Origin: Methylophilus sp.
Lineage (GTDB): Bacteria > Pseudomonadota > Gammaproteobacteria > Burkholderiales > Methylophilaceae
Direction of reading: 5' to 3'
DNA length: 64,000 nt
Assembly: GCA_030696695.1 (NCBI GenBank)
Contig: JAUYRP010000021.1
Span: 248,001 to 312,000, forward strand
In this document: piece after piece, positions 8,759 through 16,945 of the stretch
How positions within the stretch are numbered: the stretch's first letter is position 1
Layout of the letters: each line of letters begins with the position of its first letter
Notes under the pieces: generated by a model
The model's input: only the letters and a program-made list of their open reading frames with translations
Database searches by the model: none
What the model was told of the DNA's origin: nothing
Translations under genes and position numbers: made by a program

Positions 8759-10564
8759 CTAATCGAACGAGACAATGCGCACATTTGAATAGATTGGCCC
8801 TATGGTGCCAGTGCCACCAAAATGACTGGAGGTACCGATATGCAAATAGTTAAATTTATCGACGTCCTCGTGCTCTAGCCCATCAAAGTGCAAAACCTTG
8901 TCATCTATCCACGTGCTGACTTTGCCATTGTTCCATTCCAATCGAAAACGGTAGGTATGATTTGGATCAAAACTGTCGAATGAATCAAAAGGTTGCCATT
9001 CGGTGGCTTTACCAAACCCGCGCGCATGGTACTCAATTTTGAACTGCGGATGTGCCTTGCCGATGCGTAATTCCCAATTGTCGGTATATGGCATATTCAT
9101 ATGCTCATGGTTTTGGAATAAGCTACCCCATAGCCCGAGAAAAATATTTTTATCCGCCGTCAGCTGTTTCTTCGGGTCAAAATTACGAATATCAACTTCC
9201 AGAAGACCATGCGAAGACATTGGGGGAATGGCCCATACGATGCGGTCGTTATCCTTAGTGACTGTCCAACCACCCCCCGCAACAAACTGCCCGCCTTCAA
9301 TCTTGCCTTTACTTTTACCATGTAGGTTGTCATTGATCACCACTCGTCCGGCGTTGGGCTGCATATGTGCCGCATAGATGGCTTTGGTGTCATCTTCAAA
9401 AGTCACGGTAAACACAACCAGCTGCTCACTCATTGATTCCAAACTCATGTTGAAATCTTTAAGCGTTTTACCTGACAGCTTGATGCCGCCATGGATAATG
9501 GGATGCCGTTTTCCATTTTTCCAATGGTAAATACTGCTTTGGCCTGCAGGGTTTTTACCAATAAAGGTCACACGATCACGAAAAATATTTGGCTTACTAA
9601 AGCTGCTGAACTTGCTAGATCCGCCCGCCATGTCTGCGCGCGTATCCGCCATCGTATACAACTTACCCGCAATCATGGCGTGTAAGCCATTTTTTTGACC
9701 ATCTTTGGATGCTGTTTTGAAGGCAAAATTTTCAGTCTCAAAAGAACGGTCAACAGCACCATCATTTAGGCCTCCAAAATTCTGCTGTGGCAGATTAGGC
9801 AGAGATGTGGACTCATCCACTAATCGGGCTAACTGGTTTTCTGTATGCACAAAAATCCCTGTACTACTTTTGGTATCGGATGCCGTTAACAATGTGCGCC
9901 GGCCAGACACCGTAATATCGTCCATCGCGCCAAATTGAACAGTGCGCCCCGGAACTTGCGTTGTCCAGTCGGCAATGACCTCCAAACGCTGTGCCTGTAG
10001 GTCGTAGCGATAGGCTCCTTGTAAATGCCCATTTTGCTTAGTGCTTGTGGTGTATCCGCGCCCTACAAATACAATAGAGTTTCCATCAAATACAGGCCGT
10101 TTGAAAAACTTAAAGGTCTGCTGCGTGTTAGGCATAAGCGTGTTGGTATCCACTATTTTCTTGAGTTTGCCTTCATCCCAAAGATATATGCCCTGTTGCT
10201 CCTGACTCCCAACACCCCTGAACACCATCAGTTGCGCAGTGCCCATGGGGGCAGTTTCAAAATGCGCAAACTGACCTACCCCATCTGGAATTTCGGTTTG
10301 CGTATCAACCAGTTTTTTGGTGACGCCGCGCGTGTTGCTATAGATGCCCACATTGCCCTGCTCACGTTTAGCCACGAAATAAATCGAATCGCCGCTGACT
10401 GTCGGTGCACTGATAAAATCGGTAAACCTGCCATACTCGTCTGAAAACACCTTACTGCTATCTGCAATCAGCTCAAAGTTGATGACTGGTAACGGACCAT
10501 CCGCAGCGTTACTGGCGTAAGGTAAAAAGCTCGTTAGCAATAGGAGCGTTTGAATAATTTTCAT
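8759..10564 (-). CDS. Exported seven-repeat (propeller-like) protein with C-terminal lectin-like domain
   Basis: A 601-residue protein of unknown function with a clear signal peptide (cut after about residue 20, ASNA/AD). Residues 28 to about 400 hold seven degenerate repeats of roughly 50-60 residues. Most are anchored by a hydrophobic-x-Asp turn (Asp35, 87, 139, 199, 250, 307, with a weaker copy near 357), each followed by a Phe-rich strand and a GIY-type strand. Seven such units suggest a beta-propeller. The C-terminal 190 residues read as a concanavalin/jelly-roll sandwich (HTYRFRLEWNNGKVSTWIDD, ending GPIYSNVRI), as in glycan-binding or glycan-cleaving proteins. The ATG overlaps the stop of the TonB receptor (TAATG), so it is made with that receptor. 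A ligand-capturing partner of the receptor is my inference. Confidence 0.7.
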   Translation of the reverse strand: MKIIQTLLLLTSFLPYASNAADGPLPVINFELIADSSKVFSDEYGRFTDFISAPTVSGDSIYFVAKREQGNVGIYSNTRGVTKKLVDTQTEIPDGVGQFAHFETAPMGTAQLMVFRGVGSQEQQGIYLWDEGKLKKIVDTNTLMPNTQQTFKFFKRPVFDGNSIVFVGRGYTTSTKQNGHLQGAYRYDLQAQRLEVIADWTTQVPGRTVQFGAMDDITVSGRRTLLTASDTKSSTGIFVHTENQLARLVDESTSLPNLPQQNFGGLNDGAVDRSFETENFAFKTASKDGQKNGLHAMIAGKLYTMADTRADMAGGSSKFSSFSKPNIFRDRVTFIGKNPAGQSSIYHWKNGKRHPIIHGGIKLSGKTLKDFNMSLESMSEQLVVFTVTFEDDTKAIYAAHMQPNAGRVVINDNLHGKSKGKIEGGQFVAGGGWTVTKDNDRIVWAIPPMSSHGLLEVDIRNFDPKKQLTADKNIFLGLWGSLFQNHEHMNMPYTDNWELRIGKAHPQFKIEYHARGFGKATEWQPFDSFDSFDPNHTYRFRLEWNNGKVSTWIDDKVLHFDGLEHEDVDKFNYLHIGTSSHFGGTGTIGPIYSNVRIVSFD

Positions 10565-13011
10565 TAGAACAATACCTCCAAGCTCAATCTTGCGTTTCTA
10601 GGTGTACCGGGCAACATGGAGCCTTGGTTATTACCCATGTAGTATTTTCTATCCGTGATGTTGTCAACATTAAGACGCCATATAGCTTTGTTTTGACCTA
10701 GGACGTGCATGTAGCTCGCACCAGCGTCAAAGCGCGTGAATCCATCCACCTCAAAAGAGTTGGTAGTATCGCCGTACGAATCGCCCTGTTTGAATAGGCC
10801 ACCATACAGTGATAAATCTTTTAATATGCCGTGGCTAAAGTTGTATGAGGTCCAAATTCTGGTGGAATGTCTGGGCGCAAGATTCAGTTGATTACCCTTA
10901 TTCGCACCATCCTCAACCTTGGTGTCAAGGTAAGCGTAGGAAGCAGACACACTCCATTCCGGCGTAATCTGACCAATCATTTCTGTTTCAAAGCCTTTGC
11001 TGCGTTGTTCGCCCACCAAAGTAAATTGCTGGAGTACCAAATCTGTAAACACTTGGTTAGAGCGGGTTAAATCATACACAGCAAAGTTAATCGCCAACTT
11101 ATCATCCAGCAAGCTAGTTTTAATGCCCAACTCATATTGTTCGCTCTCTTGCGGATCAAACAATTCTCCGGCATTGGTAGCTGGAATACCTGTGGCAACG
11201 GTCAGGCCTGCACGTGCGCCTGGCTCAAAACCGCGCATATAACTACCATAAAGCGTTACCTCGTCTATAGGGGTATACACTAGCCCAACCCGTGGGGTGA
11301 CCCTGTCATTCTTGCGAGAATCTCTTACGGGCGCTGCCGCTGCGGTTGCGGTTTTCTCTTCAAACTTATCGTACCTGGCTCCTAACATCAGGTTTAACTT
11401 TGGAAGAATGCCGATATAGTCCTCTGCATACAAGCCCTTATACACACTATCCGTCGTGGACTTAAACGCACTCATGGCTAATGGTCTGCGCACCACGCTA
11501 ATTGGGTTATATATATTATTGGTTACGCCGGTATAGGTCAGACTGTTTGAGGAGCGTGTTTCTAACGCTAAATCCAAATGGTGATAACCCACTACAGTTC
11601 GATGGCGCATGCCAAAAAGGGTGTTATCTCCAATTAAATCTAGAATAAAAGAATTGTTTTTGCCATTCGTCACACCGCGTGACTCTGTGGGTGTGAAGTT
11701 GCCATTGGCGGCATTAAAAGCAGTTCTGCCAGAAATATGGCGCTCAGTATTGTAGTCTTGGAAAGTGTATATATGCTTCACCTTCCATTGCTCATTCAGC
11801 GTCCAATCCACCTCATAGCCTAAAGTGGTATTGCTGGTATTCATTGCCGTCCATGGCAAAAGGTCAAAACTGCTTCTTGAAACACCAGAGGGCTTACCAT
11901 TAATCCACTGTTGACCGATATCCCAAGGCGTATCACGATTCACATAGTCAGCTAGAAAAGTTAACTTTAAATCGTCATTCACTTGTGCATCAAGCACCAG
12001 CCCAACCACTTCTTTTTCTAAATAGACATCATCTCTGAAACTGTTACTGTCTTCTTTTGAGACGTTAATGCGGTAGCCCAGATGTTCGTGATCGGCAACA
12101 CGACCGCCTGCATCCAATTGCAACTGTTTGTAATCCCAAGAACCACCAGATGCTTTTAATGAGACAAATGAGTCTTCGGTTGGTCTTTTACGTATGAGGT
12201 TAATGATGCCGCTGCCTCGACCCCGACCATATTGCACCCCACTTGGTCCGCGCAACACTTCAACTGACTCCATCAACTCCATAGGCTGATCCAGCAAAGC
12301 GTACATGGGTTGGCCGTCCACCATAAACGCATTGGTGTCATCCATCAAAAAGCCTCTAGAACGCAAAGCAGGCTGGCGACCACCGTTTTTGTTATCCATT
12401 GTGACCGAGGCTACCCCTTTTACAGCGTCTGATAAATCACGTACCGCAAATTCATCCATGAGCTTTTTAGAGACGACAGTAACCGTCATGGGTGATTCTT
12501 TAATCGTGAGCGGGATTCTTGAAGTTGAGGTAGCTTTTCTTTGCAAGTATTTGGTGCTGTCGTTTTCTAATTCCGCGTCAGCGGTTTCAGTCACTGTGAC
12601 CTCAGGCATTACAGCATCGCTATCAGCTTTCTTTTTCGGCACCTTCTTTAACAAATAGCCATTGCTATCACCAGGCACCACAACTAAATCACTGCCTTGT
12701 AGTAAGCTATCAAACCCTGCTTGTAAAGAATACGCACCATCTAAGCCAACCGTTTGCTTGCCCTGAGTTAGGCTTGGGTCGAACGACAGCACAACCCCAG
12801 ACTGTGAAGCAAAAGACGTTAATGCATTGCCTAACGGCCCTGCACTAATTTTATATATTTTTTTAAACTCTGAAGCGGTTGCAGTTTCGGCTAGTGCCAC
12901 ATGAGCATACATGGGCATAGTGAAACCAAGTAATGAAGAAATGATAATACTTATAGTACGTTTTTTAAATTGACGACTTTGGCGAACAGAATATTTACCG
13001 TTGAATTGCAT
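10564..13011 (-). CDS. TonB-dependent outer-membrane receptor with STN signalling domain
   Basis: An 815-residue receptor. After a signal sequence (cleavage near ALAETATA), residues about 50-115 form an STN domain (ISAGPLGNALTSFASQSGVV), which relays substrate binding to a FecR-type anti-sigma factor. A plug domain follows (MTVTVVSKKLMDEFAVRDL, then VEVLRGPSGVQYGRGRGSG) and a 22-strand-type barrel ending in Phe (LSLEVLF). The plug resembles ferric-siderophore receptors of the FpvA/FhuE group. A ribosome binding site AGGAG lies seven bases before the ATG. Adjacent fecR and fecI confirm a cell-surface-signalling receptor. Ferric siderophore is the family default; the linked lectin-like protein leaves other ligands possible. 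Confidence 0.93.
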   Translation of the reverse strand: MQFNGKYSVRQSRQFKKRTISIIISSLLGFTMPMYAHVALAETATASEFKKIYKISAGPLGNALTSFASQSGVVLSFDPSLTQGKQTVGLDGAYSLQAGFDSLLQGSDLVVVPGDSNGYLLKKVPKKKADSDAVMPEVTVTETADAELENDSTKYLQRKATSTSRIPLTIKESPMTVTVVSKKLMDEFAVRDLSDAVKGVASVTMDNKNGGRQPALRSRGFLMDDTNAFMVDGQPMYALLDQPMELMESVEVLRGPSGVQYGRGRGSGIINLIRKRPTEDSFVSLKASGGSWDYKQLQLDAGGRVADHEHLGYRINVSKEDSNSFRDDVYLEKEVVGLVLDAQVNDDLKLTFLADYVNRDTPWDIGQQWINGKPSGVSRSSFDLLPWTAMNTSNTTLGYEVDWTLNEQWKVKHIYTFQDYNTERHISGRTAFNAANGNFTPTESRGVTNGKNNSFILDLIGDNTLFGMRHRTVVGYHHLDLALETRSSNSLTYTGVTNNIYNPISVVRRPLAMSAFKSTTDSVYKGLYAEDYIGILPKLNLMLGARYDKFEEKTATAAAAPVRDSRKNDRVTPRVGLVYTPIDEVTLYGSYMRGFEPGARAGLTVATGIPATNAGELFDPQESEQYELGIKTSLLDDKLAINFAVYDLTRSNQVFTDLVLQQFTLVGEQRSKGFETEMIGQITPEWSVSASYAYLDTKVEDGANKGNQLNLAPRHSTRIWTSYNFSHGILKDLSLYGGLFKQGDSYGDTTNSFEVDGFTRFDAGASYMHVLGQNKAIWRLNVDNITDRKYYMGNNQGSMLPGTPRNARLSLEVLF

Positions 13012-13096
13012 ATTGCACTCCTAATAATTAGCTCTTATCTGTATGCCAATTGAGAATTTAAAAGTGACAATGTTTTTTTGAAATAAATGTAAATAG

Positions 13097-14053
13097 TTAC
13101 GTTGCTGGTAATACCATTGTTAAAAAGCGCGTTGCCCGCTGAACTCTAATTGGGAATGTTTGTGACAGAAGATTTAGAGAAGCATCAATGTCATCAATTG
13201 AGTACGCACCTGAAATTTTGATGTTGTGCACATCAGGATGACACACCAACAAACCAGGCCGATATCTAGCTAGCTCTTCAATAAATAGTTTCAACGATAG
13301 ATTATTCACTTCTAGATAACCAGTCAGCCAAGCATCCGAAATTTTTTGATCAGTAATGTTCGGCACAACATCCAATGTGTACATGTCTACCTCTTCATTC
13401 GCTTTCATGTAATGTTGAATATCGTTATGTTTGGGCGTCACTTTTAATTTGCCTTCATAAAGTGACACACGTGTAAATTCACTAAACTTCCTCACATTAA
13501 ATCTTGTACCCATCGGCACAACGTTGCCATCAGCGGTTTCAATTGACAAAGGACTATCTAATCCAATCGCATGCCCTGTAGTAATCATCATTTCACCTTG
13601 ATGAAGTTTTATCACTCTTTTAGTTGAAGTTAAATTGACTGTGACAGCACTGTTTGTATTGAGCGCTAAGGTTGTTCCATCTGAGAGCATCACTTGCGTT
13701 CTCTCACCGACCTTTGTTGAGTAATCATAGTAAAAACTGCTTAGAAAATTATCTTTCAACAGCAATCCAGTCGGACAGGCAATTGCTGCAAATAACGCAA
13801 TATGCTTAAGCGTAGCTCTCCGGTTTAAATCAACCTTATTTGTTCCTCGGCCAAGTACGGACATCCCGATATCTGATGGAATAGATTGAAACTTGCTGAG
13901 CGTACTTTTTATTTCCTCCCAGGCAATTGCATTTTGCTTGCTTTGATTGACCCATATAGCCCAAGCTTGCTTATCAGCACTGCTCACATCTTCTGATGTC
14001 AATTTTACGTACCAAGCAACTGCATCCGCCATATGATCTGATTTATCAGCCAT
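13097..14053 (-). CDS. fecR: FecR-family anti-sigma factor/sigma regulator
   Basis: A FecR-type protein of about 318 residues: N-terminal cytoplasmic domain that binds the sigma factor (AVAWYVKLTSEDVSSADKQA, with WAIWVNQSKQNAIAWEE), one membrane helix near residues 85-110 (ALFAAIACPTGLLL), and a periplasmic FecR domain (TKVGERTQVMLSDGTTLALN, later VPMGTRFNVR). Its C-terminal part is expected to contact the STN domain of the receptor encoded next. I chose the ATG at 14053, one base after the fecI stop, over the overlapping GTG at 14062. Together with fecI and the receptor it forms a three-compartment relay from outer membrane to transcription. Confidence 0.9.
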   Translation of the reverse strand: MADKSDHMADAVAWYVKLTSEDVSSADKQAWAIWVNQSKQNAIAWEEIKSTLSKFQSIPSDIGMSVLGRGTNKVDLNRRATLKHIALFAAIACPTGLLLKDNFLSSFYYDYSTKVGERTQVMLSDGTTLALNTNSAVTVNLTSTKRVIKLHQGEMMITTGHAIGLDSPLSIETADGNVVPMGTRFNVRKFSEFTRVSLYEGKLKVTPKHNDIQHYMKANEEVDMYTLDVVPNITDQKISDAWLTGYLEVNNLSLKLFIEELARYRPGLLVCHPDVHNIKISGAYSIDDIDASLNLLSQTFPIRVQRATRFLTMVLPAT

Positions 14054-14054
14054 A

Positions 14055-14561
14055 TCAATCACGCTTCTTTAATGTGTGCAGTAATGCTTTAGCAATATAT
14101 TTACGAACCGAGCTGACTGTGACTTTCATTTCATGGGCTATTTCACTGTGACTTAAACCCTCAAGCTGCGATAAAAGAAATGCCTTTTTCACCTTAGCAC
14201 TCAGCCCATCTAGCATCTCATCAACTTGAAATAATGTTTCTAATACAATTGCTTTAGCTTCAGGTGAGTAATACTCGGACTCAGGTTGATGTTTTATACA
14301 CTCTAAATAAGCTTTCTCAATTTCTTTTCTTCTGACATGGTTTACCATTACGCCATGCGCAATATGTGTGATGTATGCTCTGGGCTCCACCACTTCTTTA
14401 AGGTTATCTTTGAGCATCACCTTAATAAATGTGTCTTGCGTTAAATCTGCTGCCTCATGCGTGCAGCCTAATTTTCTTCTCAGAAAATTAAAAATCCATG
14501 AGTGATGATGAACGTAGAGTTGGCTTACCAATTCGTTAGCAGAACTATTCGTAATTCCCAT
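14055..14561 (-). CDS. fecI: FecI-like ECF sigma factor
   Basis: Extracytoplasmic-function sigma factor of 168 residues. Region 2 is visible as AADLTQDTFIKVM, and region 4 as GLSAKVKKAFLLSQLEGLSH followed by a helix-turn-helix (SEIAHEMKVTVSSVRKYIAKA). It is the first gene of the operon running to exbD, and the last bases precede fecR directly. In this family the sigma factor is released by FecR when the receptor is loaded and then transcribes the receptor gene. I could not identify a convincing FecI-type promoter before the receptor. Iron/Fur control of fecI itself is common, but only a poor Fur-like match exists upstream here. Confidence 0.92.
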   Translation of the reverse strand: MGITNSSANELVSQLYVHHHSWIFNFLRRKLGCTHEAADLTQDTFIKVMLKDNLKEVVEPRAYITHIAHGVMVNHVRRKEIEKAYLECIKHQPESEYYSPEAKAIVLETLFQVDEMLDGLSAKVKKAFLLSQLEGLSHSEIAHEMKVTVSSVRKYIAKALLHTLKKRD

Positions 14562-14873
14562 TTAAATTCCAAAAGATTAGGCTAATTGACTTTTTAAGGC
14601 TGGTTACTGCACCTTACCCATCTCTCAGTACTGCAAGAATCAAGCCATTACCTAACACTCTGTTTTTTAATGAGAAAAATGTTACTCTTTAATGGGGTTG
14701 AATGATTTCAGCCAATTTTTATATGTGCGCATGGCTGAAATGAACCAATCCAGAATACTTAACTAAACTTAATTATATGTAAACTTTATTGAGATAATTT
14801 TAGAGCTGCTGATCTCTGCTTTTGGGGCAACTGATGGAAATTTGAATTGAGTTAGTAAACTCGCAGAGATTGA
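14562..14873. other. Intergenic region upstream of fecI
   Basis: This 312-base, AT-rich spacer separates fecI from the end of the GGDEF/EAL gene; both read leftward, so it holds the fecI promoter and probably the GGDEF/EAL gene's terminator. The only clear structure is the interrupted palindrome listed separately at 14705-14741. No small gene was found. Confidence 0.5.
14705..14741. repeat. 10-bp interrupted inverted repeat
   Basis: Perfect arms ATTTCAGCCA (14705-14714) and TGGCTGAAAT (14732-14741) surround a 17-base AT-rich spacer. Adding two flanking bases on each side leaves one mismatch. There is no T-run on the minus strand, so a factor-binding site is at least as likely as a terminator. 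It lies about 145 bases upstream of fecI. Confidence 0.6.
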
Positions 14874-16577
14874 TTACTGATTGATAGAGGTAGATTGCTT
14901 AACTAGTGCCTCTTCAAAATGTTCAATGGGTACCGGCTTACCAAAAAAATACCCCTGGAAATTTGAGCAGCCTTGCCTCAGCAATATTTGACGTTGCTCT
15001 TCCGTTTCCACGCCTTCGGCAATTACATTTAATTCCATTGTGACGGCCATCGCAATAATCGTACGTACAATTGATTTATCTATTTCATCATTCGCGATAT
15101 CCCGCACAAACGATTGATCAATTTTGATTTGTTCTAGCGGAAGCTTTTTAAGATATTGTAAAGACGAATAACCTGTGCCGAAATCATCCAAAGAGAATCG
15201 CACCCCGACTTTGCATAAAGTATTCATGGTATCAATAGCCTGATCGACATCATGTAGCAACAATCCCTCCGTAAGCTCAAGCTTAAGCAATGTTGGGTTG
15301 ACATTAAAGCGTTGCAAAGCGAGTTTCACTTGGTCCACAAAGTAAGCTTGCGCAAATTGTTTAGCACTTACATTGATGGACAAACCCAACTCGCGCGTAT
15401 GCGGTTGCTGCTGCCAATCACGTAATTGCGCGCAAGCGGTATTGATCACCCAATCGCCTATTGGCAATATCAGACCCGTTTCTTCACTCAGTGGGATAAA
15501 TTGAATGGGTGAAATTAATCCGCGCTCAGGATGTATCCAGCGAATCAAACCTTCTGCTCCCACAGCCTTACCTAATGCATCGACTTGTACTTGATAAAAC
15601 AGCTTAAATTGATTTTCTCTAATCGCTATCTGCAACTCATCTTCGAGTAAAGCTCTCGCATTGATGACTTCTTGCATTTGCGGGTCGTAGAAACGAATGG
15701 TATCTCCCCCTTCTTTTTTGGCTTGATACATAGCGATATTTGCTTGCTGTAATAACTCTTCAACCTCAGACTCTTTGCGACTAAAAAGGGAGACACCGAT
15801 GCTGGAGGTACACTCATATGGATTTTGCTCAAGCTGAAAAGCCTTGTTTAATGCGATGAGGATTTTATTAGAGATGGCTCGTGCTTGCGCTGCGGCCTCA
15901 AGATTACGTGCGCTGAGTGATTGCAGGATGATGACAAAGTCATCACCCCCAATACGTGCCACTGTATCTACGGCACGCAAGCATGTCCCTATCCGCTCGG
16001 CCACTTGCTGAAGAAGCAAGTTACCAGAATCATGTCCTAAGGTGTCATTGAGTGTCTTGAAGTTATCTAGGTCCAGATAGAGTACTGCGCCTTCTTGGCC
16101 GGTTCTTAGACTGGTGGATAAGGCTTGCTGAAGACGATCTACAAGTAATTTTCTGTTTGGAAGTTTTGTGAGTGGATCATAAAATGCAAGTTCATTCATC
16201 TCACTTGCACGTTTCTCTTTTTCATCATTTTGGAACGCCAGCTCTTCATTCGCAATGATTAGTTCAGCAGCTCTTTTACTTTTTTCTTCATTCTGAAAAG
16301 CCAGCTCTTTATTCGCAACAACCAATTCAGCTGCCCGGTTTTCTTTCTCTTGATTTTGGTACGCTAGCTCACTATTAGCGATCACTAACTCTGCGGCCCG
16401 CTTTTCTTTTTCTGAATTCTCATACGCCAATTCAACATTTGCGATTACAAGCTCTGCCGCCCGTTTTTCTTTTTCCTCAATTTGAAAAGCGAGCGCTTTA
16501 TTTGCGGCAACCAATGCCAAATTGGCTGCTTCAAGCGCGGAGTATTTTAACTCTAACTCTTGTGCAGAACCGTTCAA
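14874..16577 (-). CDS. Cytoplasmic GGDEF-EAL protein with periodic coiled coil
   Basis: A 567-residue c-di-GMP enzyme with no membrane segment or recognisable sensor. Residues 15-125 are a coiled coil built from 21-residue repeats of the type KEKRAAELVIANxELAYQN, with arginines at 39, 60, 81, 102 and 123. The GGDEF domain carries GGDDF (210-214), a conservative change from GGDEF, and an RxxD inhibitory site (201-204). The EAL domain has EGL at 342-344, ELTEG, DDFGTGYSSL and IAEGVET, so phosphodiesterase activity looks possible. The only upstream start is TTG at 16577 right after an in-frame stop, with no clear ribosome binding site; no ATG occurs before residue 127. The N-terminus may therefore be truncated. 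Confidence 0.88.
   Translation of the reverse strand: MNGSAQELELKYSALEAANLALVAANKALAFQIEEKEKRAAELVIANVELAYENSEKEKRAAELVIANSELAYQNQEKENRAAELVVANKELAFQNEEKSKRAAELIIANEELAFQNDEKEKRASEMNELAFYDPLTKLPNRKLLVDRLQQALSTSLRTGQEGAVLYLDLDNFKTLNDTLGHDSGNLLLQQVAERIGTCLRAVDTVARIGGDDFVIILQSLSARNLEAAAQARAISNKILIALNKAFQLEQNPYECTSSIGVSLFSRKESEVEELLQQANIAMYQAKKEGGDTIRFYDPQMQEVINARALLEDELQIAIRENQFKLFYQVQVDALGKAVGAEGLIRWIHPERGLISPIQFIPLSEETGLILPIGDWVINTACAQLRDWQQQPHTRELGLSINVSAKQFAQAYFVDQVKLALQRFNVNPTLLKLELTEGLLLHDVDQAIDTMNTLCKVGVRFSLDDFGTGYSSLQYLKKLPLEQIKIDQSFVRDIANDEIDKSIVRTIIAMAVTMELNVIAEGVETEEQRQILLRQGCSNFQGYFFGKPVPIEHFEEALVKQSTSINQ
16205..16472 (-). repeat. In-frame 63-bp tandem repeat inside the GGDEF-EAL gene
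   Basis: About four and a quarter copies of a 63-bp unit encode the 21-residue coiled-coil repeat. Copies differ at third positions and in a few codons but keep exact register. Such arrays can change copy number by recombination without breaking the frame. Confidence 0.85.
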
Positions 16578-16945
16578 TTCAAATCAGCCAAATAAATTGT
16601 TTGCTGACTTAGCTGTGCGCTATGTTTGGGATGGGGTGTCTGGTAACGCGGGTAACGCACTCTAATAAACATGATAACTTTCATTCTTATTATTAGTTGT
16701 TAAATTTAGGCCGATATTATCAAGTTTGCAGAATGCAATATAGACTTTACTGATACTAGGCCCATGGTGGCTAAAATGCAATGAATGCATTTCAAATTTT
16801 CTAAAATTAGATGCCTAGTTTGAGTTAGGGTCAGATTCTTGATTCAAATGCAATTGAATCGACCTGCTTCCAATTCCATTATCTCTGGTGAAGCATGCAT
16901 AAATAGTCATACAAAACTGCACTCACATCTGAACTGACATTTTGA
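16578..16945. other. Intergenic region without identifiable gene
   Basis: A 368-base spacer between the autotransporter gene and the GGDEF-EAL gene, both leftward. It should hold the GGDEF-EAL promoter and the autotransporter's 3' end. I see no open frame of note, no strong hairpin and no recognisable operator. Because the GGDEF-EAL gene lacks a normal start, part of a lost 5' coding region might have been here, but none is readable. Confidence 0.45.

Noticed and set aside
14580-14700. Fur box in front of fecI
   Set aside because: The best candidate near the AT-rich stretch at 14670-14695 matches the consensus poorly, unlike the site at 25941-25959.
16205-16472. Possible CRISPR-like array because of regular spacing
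   Set aside because: The 63-bp units are contiguous and coding; there are no spacers or cas genes.
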